A stretch of 64,000 nt of DNA from assembly GCA_948099385.1 (NCBI GenBank), contig CANUEZ040000167.1:4191001-4255000 (forward strand), read 5' to 3'. The position numbers and the translations under genes are program-made. Every line of letters begins with the position of its first letter. Positions within the stretch are counted from its first letter, which is position 1. Under the pieces are notes generated by a model, which had not been told where the DNA came from, made no database searches, and saw only the letters and a program-made list of their open reading frames with translations. Shown here piece by piece: positions 37,471 to 48,480 of this stretch. Source of the stretch: Fasciola hepatica (taxonomy: Eukaryota > Platyhelminthes > Trematoda > Plagiorchiida > Fasciolidae).

Positions 37471-38559
37471 AAAACGAAAAACAGCAGTGACATGAAGGCA
37501 TAAAAAAGACCGGAACAGATTTCTTGATGGCTGGAAACTGCACAACAGCCTTACTCGAGGTACTTATGTGCATTGAGAAACTGTTATAAAGCAACTTATC
37601 AGTAAAAGCAGCAAAATTCGGTTGTGTCAACTGAGGTGACATGCAAGTAGGCCATGCGAGATTCCAACCGAATTCGAAGCACCGCCCATTTTAGTTTTTA
37701 ATGTTATTGAAGTGACACAAGGGTTCCAAGCTCAAGCACCGTGCATCCCTGATCTTTTATATCTTCTGCTTTAGAAGAAAACCGATGGAAAGCGTGGACA
37801 TACCAGACTCGTCATGAAGAAAGAGCTTCAGGTGGAGCAAGTCGAGTAACACCGAATTGCAGTAATAAAGAAAGAGGCGGTGTTCCTAACAAATACATCA
37901 ATATTCTGGCTGATTGTTCCGCGAAATAGTTGGTAAAAGTCGTGTGCATGTTCAGCTGTTGTATTGAAGCCTCTCATGTTGGGTCTCCCACCAACTCTCG
38001 TGAGCATTCATTCCTAATAGGAAAACCCCCAATGTAAAGTATTTTGGCATAAAAAAGCCTGTGAGTGATGTTTGAATTGTTCCATAGCATGTCCTCTAAG
38101 ATATCCAGATGCGGTCGCGTGAAGAATCAGTCAGTTATTCTTGGAAAAATGTAGGAAATTAGGAAAATGGCTCCTCTAGTACGCCGCTCACCCAGGGGAT
38201 GAAGGCTGAGTTCGGTCAGCCTTGAGAAGTAAGCAAGGCTAGCCAGTCCCTGCGAAACTTCACCTTCCTTTACTTGAACCTACTCGAGATAGCTACGGTC
38301 ACAGACGAGAACTGTGAGCATATTTTGGTTGCCTTATCCCAAGATAGGGCAAAGGTAACTTCCGTGAGGAATCCGAAAATCTTCCTCAGGTTAATAGGGG
38401 AAGGTCCCCCTCATAAGGTTTCAGGTTCGGGAGACGGCCCTGCCCGTCTTCAGATGACTTTATGAAGAAGATGAATTGCTGGTCATACGGAAATCTATTT
38501 TCTGCTAACATTCTACCCTATGGGTGTTCCACTTTTATTTGGTTCTGAAGGGTTGATCC
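37471..38559. other. No recognisable gene
   Basis: Short frames only. Nothing supports a gene or a repeat border. Confidence 0.5.
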
Positions 38560-41255
38560 ATAGTGCCGCGGAAGGGGTATGACAGCGCATTTATCGTCAT
38601 TTACGGCCAGGCCCCAGTTCACTGATCAGCGGTTGGCTGCTTCACTCACCGACCACGTATGCGTACTTTAAGAGCCCTGTTTAGTCACTCATCTTGCGTA
38701 CACGGTGGTTTTGTACTCCCCATCTCTGGGAGACCGTAGATATTGATAAAAAAACAGCAAAAGGCCGAGTACTTGGCCCTGAGGGATTCATACAGTGACT
38801 GGGGTTAGACAGGGATGCGAAGCGCTTGCTCTTACAGTAAAGGCGCTCTCAGGCTGTAAGCTCTTAAGTAAGCAGAACAGTTTACGGGTGGTACCTAGCT
38901 ACTCCAGCCTTTGAAGCTGGGGTTTGTGTGACACTCTGCCGAGGACTTTCGCAAAATCTATGAAAATGGCTCGCGAGGTTCTGCCCTGGTTGTAGGCCTG
39001 AGTCAATCTACCCGTGCCAGCTTTACGCTGGTGGGGCAGGACCTGAAATCTTCGCCGGGAAGGGGAAATAAAGATGGTCCTCTGTTTACGGGACAACGCC
39101 GGGCTTTTGATGCTGCTTGCACAGACCTTGATAGGGATACTGGTTAGACTTATTGACCTTCAGCTAAATGGGAAGTGCGTACCACCCCCTTTTAAAATAG
39201 ACATTATGGATTTTTTCCATGGGCTTTAAGAAGTGCCGCGGCTTAAACAAGTTTGAAATAGCAATAAGTACACGGGTTTAGAGGATTTGCGCATTCTTTT
39301 GGTATCCCGGAGTAGATGTCTCCCGGCCCCATTGAGCTGTACTGACATACATGTTTGAGTTGTAGTTCATAGCCCCGGACAGAGGGATGGACGGTGCCCA
39401 AGTTTTGTTCTACAGCTTTGACGAGCAGTCGAAACGAAGCAAAGGTGATCCCCAAATTGAGGGGTTCGTTTGTCGGACAAAGTAGCTGAGGTGCCATTAG
39501 CAAAGTTCAGGGCTGGTGCGAAAGGTTTGTTTTAACGTGGTTGGCAAATGTTCTTCCACAGAATGCATTTTTTGAGGCGGGCCTGTGCAAGAGAACTCTT
39601 CTGCACCTCTTGGAGCGTTCAAAGATTTCTGGTTTGCATTCGCTTCGAATCCTTTCGAATTTGACCATGCATGCTCTCAACTGGGTGCAATTCATTTTGG
39701 TAAAGAGAAGCGCACACCATTCTGGCAAGGTAGGAACTGTGCGTGACAAGGTGTGCCCAGTGCTACTTCTCACCTTTGCCCTCCTCGGGAAACGAGTATA
39801 TGCTGTTGGATGGGACTTGTTAAATTACTTGGTCAGGTGGATTTATCCTGACGTCCCAGGAAATGGATTGACCTCAGGATGTGAGGTACTCCATAGTCTA
39901 GAGGGAGTTGTACTTTTCAAAAGATCATGCTGTCTTGAGTGGCGAATTGCGCAATGGCCGTTGAACCACGGAGCCAAGGATGGAGATTTCATGGCCACTC
40001 TCCCCTGCTGAGCAGCAATATCAGATTTAGTCCACCTGGCGTGACCAGTGTAAGGTGAAAAGACCAAATAGCGAGGGTCTCCGCCAATGGTCAACTTATT
40101 TGGACTGAAGACATGTTCCTTTTAGAACAACTAAGAGAATATGTTTAAAGCTGCTAGCGAAACATCGGATCTGTTGAGTCACAGCCACGTCAGCAACTTG
40201 AAGGAGAGTAAGCCCCCATTTTCAATAGCCGGGCGAACTTGTGGGTATTTTTATCTGCTTTATCTGTCCAGTGGGTGCTGTTCGTACTACCTTTTGGAAT
40301 TATGGCTGTCAGCATATCACACCTTTCACGGCATACCCTTTCGGAAAGTCTAGAAGCAAACAAAATGGACAACCACTCCCTCCATCCTAAATCCCGAAGT
40401 AAACAGATCCAGTATTCAGAACATTGATTGAGTGACATCCAATAAATCGTTCACTTTACCAGTGCTTAAAAGAGGGAATAGGTGCAAGCGCTGAAGTAAC
40501 TGTAATTCATCCCGCGCTGAGGTGAGGACAAAATTCGGCGGGTAATCAAATTTCAGGCCCCACTGGCAGCAGAGGTTCAATGACATTTGAACAGCATGTG
40601 TTCAGTCCGAGAAAACCAAAGTAAAAATGTCTGTCTTCGTACCGGTGAAAACAACGAGCCAAGGGATAACACAGATGAAGAGCGAAGAAAGTTGAAACAC
40701 ACAACCTTCCAAGTCTTTCCAAAAGATTTTATTTCCTTACCGGTAATTGGTCATTACTATGCTCCAGTGGCCGCAACAACAACGAATATCAATTTTTCTT
40801 TAAAATTTAGCTGCAGTGTCACCAGAAGTTATCAGCGAGAGGGATCGGCTTTCGAGGGTCGGTGGTATTGGGGGTACAGCTTCATTCAAGTAGAGTGCCA
40901 GACCTCCAGCTCGATCCCGGCCAGGATCCCTTCGAACTATTAAGTATCCGTTATTTTCCGTTTCTCCGGCAGAGTTTTCTGGGACAGGTTTCTTTGACAA
41001 CCTCCTGGTGGGAGTTCTTGCATGCCACTTGTTTTCTAAGCTCGGAATCATGTTGGATATACCTAAGACGTTCATGGCTAAGATTCTTAGATACACTCTT
41101 GTAAAGAAAAAGGGACTGCCGAATGGGAATCTCTCTTGATCTGGCCAGTGCGTGCGATGTCTATTGTCAGTTCTCACCACTTCAGCGGAAGTCTGATTAG
41201 GTTTCCTCGATTTATTCTTCTGGAAACTGCAAGCAGTGTCCCCGTAAGTGCACAC
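38560..41255 (-). mobile_element. CR1-like non-LTR retrotransposon of a third type (minus strand, decayed)
   Basis: Minus-strand order: endonuclease start (41255-40800, with VLGISNMIPSLENK like the NVRSISNKI motif, a GYLIVRRDPGRDRAGGLALYL stretch), middle fragments to 39843, EN-RT linker (39773-39507), SSMGPGDIYSGIPKECAN (the GPDGI motif), ISLTSIPIKVC, then AIFIDFAKVLGRVSHK (motif A with Asp-to-Gly loss in the AFD triplet) and PQGQVLGLLLF (motif B). Sequence details differ from families 1 and 2. The RT 3' half is not seen beyond about 38.56 kb. Multiple frame changes. Confidence 0.6.
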
Positions 41256-41445
41256 TGTGTATCGTAAACAGCATTCTTGGAGAATTTTTATTGCAGCTCA
41301 GTCAGCACGCGATAGGTAGTAGCCCCGGCCCACTTAGAGTCCTGTATTAATTCAAAAGTGTGGACATCAGTTTTGGCCTCAGCAGAAACCAGCGTGTCGT
41401 CGGATAAAAAGGAAAAGTGCAACTCGAAACCTTATCCACCCAGCT

Positions 41446-42660
41446 CAGCATGGGTTTTTAGAGTCCCGTTCGTGCCTCACTTGTCAAATGGACTTCCACA
41501 ATTTAATCACTTCTAAAGCGGACAGCAACAAGTCAATCATCGTCATCTTTTATGACGTGACTAAAGCTTTTGACCGTGTATCTCACGCTCACTTACTGAC
41601 AAAAATGTAATCCTACGGAGTCTCTGACCCCCTTCTGTCTTGGCTGTCATCTTACCTCTCCAAACGTTCTCAAATCGTCATTGTCAACAGGATATCATCT
41701 CGGACCGAACGAATTACTAGCGTGGTCGTACAGGGTAGCGTTCTAGGTCCTCTCTTATTTGTTATGTACGTAAATGACGTCTTCTAAGTGGTGCCTCATG
41801 GCATGACATTTCTCCTTGCTGACGACCTTAAACTGGTGGACACTTTTGAGGTTGACTCCCCTCACTCAGCTGCCAGTGATATTCTGTCAGACTTGAAGTC
41901 CCTTGACAAATGATGTACTCAATGGCTAATGAAGATTTCGGCAGCTAAGAGCTCTCTTCTGTCTTACAGATGCCGCGTTCCACCTGGCTCACCCACAGTA
42001 AATGGTTTGCCGACTCCCACTACTCACGTGGTAATAGATCTGATTGCGTTATCCATGTTCTCTTACCTTCCGTGAACAAACTTTGAACCTAATTGGCAAG
42101 GCATGAAGGATGATTGCACTTATCCTTAGAACATACCGTACTCTGGACGGCAAGCCCCTGATATTTAAGACACGCCAGGTTGCGGTTTGAATACTGCTCC
42201 CTGGTCTTTACTTTGATGCTAAAGGCCGGCCGGGTCAAAATGGAGAAGGTGCTACGCTCCTTAACTAAGGAATTACTTGGCACCTCTTCCAACCTTAACT
42301 ACAGAGCTAGGTGCGAACTACTCCGGCTTGAATCTCTATAGTTAAGTCGTATCAAGCTCAATCTTTTATTCCTCTTCGACCTCCTGCACCCAAAAAACCA
42401 CTTATCTGATAACCCACTCGGTTTCTCGAGTGAGACTCTTTACTCCCTCTGTCACAGAAAATTCACCATTACAACCCCCAATCCAGGCTCTCAATCAGAT
42501 CTTGATTTTTCTCGGTTATCTAACCCAGCCTCTGGAATAAGCTTCCTGACTCACTGCGCTGGTGTCGCACGCTAAAACAGTTTAAAGAGGCACTATACAG
42601 AATCCTAGACGCGTCTCCTGTTATCCGAATGACCTGCAATAACAATAACATAAACGAAGC
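41446..42660 (+). pseudogene. Reverse transcriptase fragment G, family 1, 5'-truncated
   Basis: The reading starts abruptly at QHGFLESRSCLTCQ and continues with motif A FYDVTKAFDRV, a SYGVSDPLLSWL block, motif B TSVVVQGSVLGP, a MYVNDVF stretch ended by a stop, then LLADDLK for motif C (Leu for the first residue) and later SYRCRVPPGSP. Near the end come ELLRLESL, LKLNLLFLF-like and a decayed WNKLP position. There are at least eight stops. The 5' truncation is typical of incomplete reverse transcription. Confidence 0.75.
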
Positions 42661-44620
42661 ATATGAAGACTGTCCTGATCATGAGACCACAACGAGCCAC
42701 AGTCTTTTGAGTCCGACTCCTTTGTCATGACCAGTCTGATACTTTTACCTACATATACAGGCATGAATATATATATATATATATATATTGATGTCTGTAT
42801 TATTATATCTTGTGTATGCTCAACTCACTTTACTTCAGCCTCCTCATCAGATCGTGCCTTTTTACTCCATCATTTGCATATAAAATTTCGCCCGCAATTA
42901 AAAATCAGACCAAAGATTTGTTAGAACAATGCCAATCCGGTAAACGTCATATGACTTGGACTCACTGTTATGCCTGGTGTTCGGTTCTAACATATGCTTT
43001 CCCACCCCACCTTTCTCAGTTTCAACACTTTTGGGTTCCCTGCCAAGCCCCCAACCAGCTTGCTGACGTCCAATGCAGTAGTGAATACACGGTTGGAATA
43101 GTTATACTATGCGGCCTCTGTTCTGACGACACCCCGTTATTTACATGCTAACGGCTCACAGCTATGGGCTAAACCTCACCTGCACTGGTTGACAGAATGA
43201 GAAACGTAATCATCGCACTTCTATAGCTTACCGTCCACAACTTCACCTTTCCTATGTTCCACTCGATCCCACGCACTAATAGTGTTGACCATAGCCAGAG
43301 GTAATTTATCTGCTACGCTCTTGATTCACCTACCCATCCAAAATATCTACTGACACTAGCTCCCTTAAAGAACCACTTTGCCTTTTAGTGTTAGGTGCTC
43401 GCTTCTACTTAATTCCTCTGTCTCAGGCTAGAACTCAGCCGTCTTATCCTGCCTTTCTTGCGCCCTTTTCGTATACTGGAGTTTTGCCACGCAGATGACT
43501 ATCCTCCAGTACCTAAGCCCCACTGCTCTGCGCATATGCTCATGGTAAGTTTAGACCCCACTCCAGCCGGAATCCGTATGCCTCTGATTTCAATTGACCC
43601 CACGGAATACCGGCACTTTTGCTTTCACATGAAAAAGCCTCGCCCTAACACTGACTGTTTTCCTTCCTCTTCACTGTTTGCCGTCCGCAACCACAGCTGG
43701 TGAACCGACCAGACCGCTATCTCCCTATTCCTCCTCAAGATCATACCCTCTACCATTGTTTTATTACTGGTTCCCAAGTGTATCTCCTCTTCTCATTCAC
43801 CACTTACCTGATATCTCCCACTAGTCTGTTTCCTCGATGGCTCCTCTTTAACAGTCCGTTCTGCGCCCATACACCTTTCATGCTCTTCAAAAGTTCAATG
43901 CATTCCCTGTGAATTGTTTCACTTTCATGTGAATTTCCATATGAAATTACCTGCACAAAAGGTCTGTCTTATTATCACATTTGACCCACTTGCATTTACT
44001 TCACAAGCTGCCCTCCACAACGAGTTACCTAAGGCTGGATCAATCTTCTATATTTAGCTGTCCTCTCTGACTGCAAGTTGGTAGCCCCCATGCGGACTTC
44101 ACCTTTAACCGTGCATTTGGTAACTCTCCCTCCCGGTTACTCGTTGGTGACTGTCCACTAATCCAGTTGGTACACCTTCTTGTCTTTTTCTGGATGCCGT
44201 GACCCGTTGCAGCCAGTTTTCGGCACCCATAAGGCATATCGTATTACTCCTGCCTCAACTTGCCGTCCGATTTGTGATATGCGACCTATTGTTTTCCTGA
44301 TCCTAGCGACCACTGCAGATTTAACCATTCCCCAGTGTCGCTTATACCAGCATCCCTACGTTTGTCCAGCTATCCACACCGCCCGCACCGAATTCAAAAC
44401 CGGTTTATAATTCCCGCTTTAACCATTACCACTTCAGTGCACTCAAACACTACACGAATTTACTGTCGTTTTTCGGTTACTATGTGATTTACGAATTTAA
44501 AAATTGTGAACGCCTTACATTGTTATGTACCGCTGTGTTCTCTGATCTTGCCTTGTGCATGTCCCCTAACCACGGTCAATAAATACACAATTATCATCAT
44601 TATCAATAACTTTGCGCGCC
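42661..44620 (+). other. Probable long 3' region of fragment G
   Basis: This C/T-rich stretch has short frames only and no domain. It holds an AT microsatellite at 42767-42788 and closes with AAATACACAATTATCATCATTATC at 44,583-44,606, the tail pattern also seen at 19.4 and 56.8 kb. That it belongs to fragment G is inferred from strand and continuity. Confidence 0.4.
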
Positions 44621-44869
44621 ATATGTGAGAGGCATCATGCGTCGTGAGCTTTCGGGGAGACGGCAGGCCACAAACGAAAACGTCGGCTGTGTTGCACCTC
44701 GAGCGGACCCTATTGGTAGCCTTTATCCATTAGGTGAACATGCTCAAAACACTACTAAGAATAGTTTCTTTCTGTTGACATTCTAGAGTTCCCATAAGAA
44801 GTCAGAAGGTGTACGCGTCTATCTTTAAACCGCGCATTCCGTTCTAGTTATCCACAACCCTGTTGCTCA

Positions 44870-45857
44870 GGAATTACTATTTTGTTGTTTAGCAAGCTCA
44901 AAAGTTCGTCAGCTTCTTCTGATTTCCCCTTGCCGGGGTGTCTAAAGCCATTTCGAACAAAATGTCTGGCCTAGGACCAGAAAACATTCTAATACGTCAG
45001 ACGTTACCATGAGATCCCCTCGAAGCCTCCTTCTTTCCAGGGAGAAAGGTTAGAGATCACATAATCTCTTATCATAAATTTACACCTCTGCCCTTCAACC
45101 ATTTGCGTCACAAGACGTTGAACTTTCTCCAAGTAGGCAGCGTCTATTTTGTAGAATTTTGATCAAGTCTGCACGCTACCCTCTAGGTGAGATCCTACCA
45201 TGGCTGTGTAGGCGGGCCTGAACTTTTCCGGCTGCTGGCAAGACAACACTGATTACAGTCTGAATTGCTCACTATGAGCTTTTGGTGCAGCGCTGGTGCA
45301 CTGGTTCGACCAATGAAAATCACTGCTCACTATGGCTCCGAGGTCTTCAACACTACTAATTGCTTCTATGGGGAAAGGCCACGGCCACCGGCAACAGTGG
45401 TGCTTCCTGGTACCCCTGACCACATATGGTTCTTCCCACCGTTCAGTGGCAAGTCCCACTTGTGTGCCCGGTCCAGCACAGTTCATACATCGACTGGATT
45501 GCCCATACCCTCATGTCACACAACTTCCAAGTAACCCGCGGAAATGCAACTGACTGAACGGGGGGGGGGGGGTTTATGCCAGGTCGTTAAGAAACAACAG
45601 GAACAGTATTGGGCCTAAGACAGATCCTTGAGGCATCCCGCTGGCAACGTTCACCACAACCAGAGCTTTTTTCCCGCAACTTAAATTGAAACGCCCGGCA
45701 GATGAGAAAATCCGCTAGCCACCTGCGGTCTTGCTCACCTTTGCCGAAAGTTCCCATGGTGCCCAGAAGTCATCGACGGATAAATGCCTCGGAGGCTTTG
45801 ACAACACCAAAATAACATATTTCGACCAGATCACCGCCGTCGAGTCACTTCATCTAG
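44870..45857 (-). pseudogene. Family-2 CR1-like reverse transcriptase, 3' half (minus strand)
   Basis: Minus-strand pieces: a decayed motif A (VYFGVVKASEAF), motif B GMPQGSVLGP with LFLLFLNDLA, a G homopolymer that breaks the frame, a VEDLGAIVSSDFHW block, then EKVQRLVTQMVEGQR and RRLRGDLM. It matches the plus-strand family-2 element at 51.5-52.8 kb block by block. The 5' half lies at 46327-46640; the two halves were joined before the insertion between them. Confidence 0.75.
45560..45572 (+). repeat. Homopolymer G tract
   Basis: Thirteen G in a row interrupt the family-2 RT between LNDLA and the next block. The length is prone to sequencing error. Confidence 0.9.
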
Positions 45858-45943
45858 GTACAATAGGTTGTTTGATTGACTGTCCTTTTGGACTCCACGT
45901 TTCACGCGCCAACCTCAGGTCATGCGACCAACCTGCACTCGGA

Positions 45944-45990
45944 AGCACCAGACTCGAGTTTCGCTCTTGTTAGAGCTCATCAGTGGTGCA
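45944..45990 (-). ncRNA. Hammerhead ribozyme (type I, minimal stem III)
   Basis: On the minus strand stem I is GCACCA (45989-45984) pairing with TGGTGC (45950-45945), the core CTGATGA is at 45983-45977, stem II is GCTC with loop TAACAA and GAGC, then the conserved GAAA, then a very short stem III (ACTCGAGT region), and the cleavage triplet GTC immediately before the 3' strand of stem I. All invariant core positions are present. Very short stem III helices are known in the hammerheads of animal Penelope-like and SINE-like retroelements. Cleavage would fall after the C at 45951. Confidence 0.8.
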
Positions 45991-46008
45991 TATCCACCGC
46001 CACACCCA

Positions 46009-46062
46009 GGGTTTGAACCCGGGCCCTCCCATCCCGAAGGCGTGTGTGTTACCACCGCGCCA
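46009..46062 (-). promoter_or_regulatory. tRNA-like internal RNA polymerase III promoter (A and B boxes)
   Basis: The minus strand has an A-box-like TGGCGCGGTGG followed 31 bases later by GGGTTCAAACCC, which differs from the B-box consensus by one base in its core. The spacing is within the tRNA range. The segment would fold poorly as a real tRNA because the anticodon arm is not clear, so it is called tRNA-derived and not a tRNA gene. Confidence 0.65.
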
Positions 46063-46269
46063 CCCCGCTCCCGTTCGAGCTGATCCGAATCACCAAGTTA
46101 AGCTTGTATAGATGTCGACCTCTATGACAGCCAGAATTGCCCGACAGCTTTCAAATGGAGACACGGTTCCGGACCTAGTTAACTCCAAGCGAATGCCTCC
46201 CACCAATCAGGTCTTCTCCACAGGATGAGGGCAACGGACCCACATTTTTAAACCTGCTTCGCGTTTTTG

Positions 46270-46317
46270 GTACATATGTCACGCAATTACTTGCGAGTAA
46301 TTGCGTGACATATGTAC
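46270..46317. repeat. Perfect short palindrome, 22-bp arms and 4-base loop
   Basis: Arms 46270-46291 and 46296-46317 are exact reverse complements around TGCG. The right arm's last four bases, GTAC, are the first four of the flanking direct repeat, so the hairpin lies exactly at one junction of the ribozyme-bearing insert. Confidence 0.95.
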
Positions 46318-46326
46318 AATAGGTTG

Positions 46327-46640
46327 GTCAGACAAGGCTTTGTTGAAAATCCACGCTGGGCTGGGCCTCGCACGGAGTGCTCCATTAAAAACAGGCAAGT
46401 GTGTGCTCGGATTATCTCCTCAAGAGCTTTGCGTAGAATGCTTGTTGAGCTTACTGGCCTAAGATTACCCCTTGCCAACCTAGGTTCACTCGGTTGTGTA
46501 TTTCCATGACCACCGCATATCTCCAGTCCTGGGGCAGACTACCCTAGTCCAACAACAACCTATAAAGCCCGCATACTGGTAGAGCTAAATTGTCTGCCAA
46601 CTGCCACCGACAAGTTTGCCCCGCCGCCCAGATGTCTGAT
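46327..46640 (-). pseudogene. Family-2 CR1-like reverse transcriptase, 5' part (minus strand)
   Basis: The minus strand reads LPQDWRYAVVMEI, then NLRPVSSTSILRKALEEII, a LFLMEHSV stretch, AQRGF and PCLTNLLY, where the insertion begins. These are the standard blocks before motif A in CR1-like RTs and match the plus-strand element at 51.65-51.88 kb. There is a frame change before NLRPVS. Confidence 0.75.
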
Positions 46641-46659
46641 ATCATTTAGCCCGGGTTGT

Positions 46660-47800
46660 TTCTTGGAAGCGTTGCTTGAGGCAGTGGCAGGATTTAAGTA
46701 TCGGTCGACCGCTCCAGCCCACTTCAGGATGGCTGATGTTCTAGGACTTCTGATGACTCATAATCCATCCATAAGAGGTGTCTCAGTACTACCAAAGTGG
46801 CAAGCTTTACGCTTCCATCTCACCCGAGAACAATACCGTCACTTTTCATCCTCGTACTTGTCCTCAGCTCTCTCCTTGCTGCCATCGGCTTTGTGGGCCG
46901 GGGGGGGGCGAGTACGGCAACTTACTGTCCCTGTAGGCTTCCTGCCTTCTACCAAGCGGGGTCGACCAGGCCTTCAGTTACTTCGAGCCCACCAGACCTT
47001 ATTTTGAGCTTGTTTGGTGTGGTCGGACATCTTCCGTCTGTGATGTGGGCCACCTTCACTGCCCGGATTACTGGCCTTCCCCATTTCAACTCTTGGGCGA
47101 GCCCGACTAGTATTAGTCTCACGCTGTTTGCTCTTTTCCAGGGTGGTGACCTCCTTGTCCTCAACCCGTGCACCTTTCGTCAGAGCGGAATAGCGCAGAG
47201 CACCAGCCACGCCAAGTGGGTCACAGAACCTCCTTCCATCTTCCTCCCAACCATCTTTTGGTTCCTTCATGAAGGGTTCCTCCTGTTTTGTAATCGACAG
47301 CCTGCATCATGAGACCCCTCCCGTCGATATGATTTGTCTTCAAGGGTCTTCACTTGGCTTCCTAAAGCTAGGAGACTAGGATCATCTGCCCTGTGCGGTC
47401 AATCTGTAGAAATCGTGCTCTCGTTCTCCCTTCTGAAGTTGTCTTGCCTTTCAGAGTTCTGCCTAGCCTACTCGCTTCCGTCTGTCTGCTTCAAGGAAGT
47501 TGAGGCAACCATGGCAGGACCAAATCTTGTAACTCGCATTGTCGCAGCAACAGCTTTCAGCAAGCCTGCCACTTTCTATAGCTACTCCTCACTGTCCGCC
47601 TGCGGCTTTGTGTGAATCTTTTGGGGGTTCCACCTGGCGGGCTTCGGCCCTTTTCGTGTGCCTGCAGTTTGAATGCTAGACCGGAAGCCTCCTCGCTTAG
47701 AACACAGAACCTCACGGATCGTCGGTTCTTTTTCAAAGGGAGTGGATTTCTTCTGTTATTCCCGAAACCTGTGAGTGGGCTCACCTCAAGCACACCTCGC
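46660..47800 (-). pseudogene. Possible 5' part (ORF1/EN region) of the family-2 copy, unrecognisable in detail
   Basis: Minus-strand frames are short, basic and broken by stops. Some blocks resemble 37.0-37.4 kb. No endonuclease motif is readable. Listed because it adjoins the RT in the right order. Confidence 0.25.
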
Positions 47801-48480
47801 ACTCCCTACCGTTTCCTACAAACTTTCCACACACACATGGGGGACGGACGCAGGAGACACATGACACAAAGACGGATACGCGAAAAGCTTCAGAGCTGTG
47901 AACCAGAGGCGAAAATTGACACTTATATTCAAGTGCACAAAAAATTCCAAGCTAGAAAAGATCAGTCTAATAAAACACCGAATACCAATGGGTAATACTG
48001 CGAGGGGAGTGAAGTGTCCTCCGAACAAAGCGCAATTTTATTGCGTTTCTGATGCTTTCAGTATTGTGAAGAAGCCTGACTTTTTTCGCGGAACCTTTAA
48101 AAATATGGCTTAAAGACTAAGAGCTCAAAAACTAAGACCGCGCGGTACTCACTGAAGGCTCCTTCTTGGTCGGTCTTTGGTCCTTAACTAAACGGCAGCG
48201 AAAAGTCACCCAGTGCGAGCTCCATCGCGTTTTACTCAAACGAATGGGCTAGATGTCAGTGCTCATACTATAGTTCTTCAGGGTGTAATCTTATTTCCTG
48301 TTGGACATTTAGCTTTAAAAAGCCACCCGAATGAGCAGTGAACAGCTTATCACCAAACCACTCTATTCGTCACCTGCTTACTCACAGGAACTCTTCGCCC
48401 TCGTAGTCAGCAGTCCACCTTTGCACCTAAGTGGACCTCTGAAGATCCATATAGCCTATCGTAACCTGTGCGACCAACGA
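47801..48480. other. No recognisable gene
   Basis: Short frames on both strands; nothing supported. Confidence 0.5.

Larger units (their letters stand above)
45871..46313 (-). mobile_element. SINE-like insertion with tRNA-like promoter and hammerhead ribozyme
   Basis: The 443-bp insert lies between two copies of the 13-base direct repeat GTACAATAGGTTG (45858-45870 and 46314-46326) and splits a family-2 RT reading. Removing it rejoins the RT exactly as in the paralogue near 51.85-51.9 kb, where LTTLL is followed by the DEV region. The minus strand carries an A-box-like TGGCGCGGTGG (46062-46052), a B-box-like GGGTTCAAACCC (46020-46009) and, downstream, the hammerhead fold. Schistosome SM-alpha retroposons combine a pol III promoter with a hammerhead in this way. 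The tRNA-like part starts about 235 bases into the insert, which is unusual for a simple SINE. Confidence 0.75.

Noticed and set aside
42835..42860. Minus-strand CTGATGAGG as a hammerhead core
   Set aside because: No GAAA at the required place and no pairing arms.
46000..46078. Genuine tRNA gene
   Set aside because: A and B boxes are present but the acceptor and anticodon arms do not fold convincingly, and the B box deviates from consensus.
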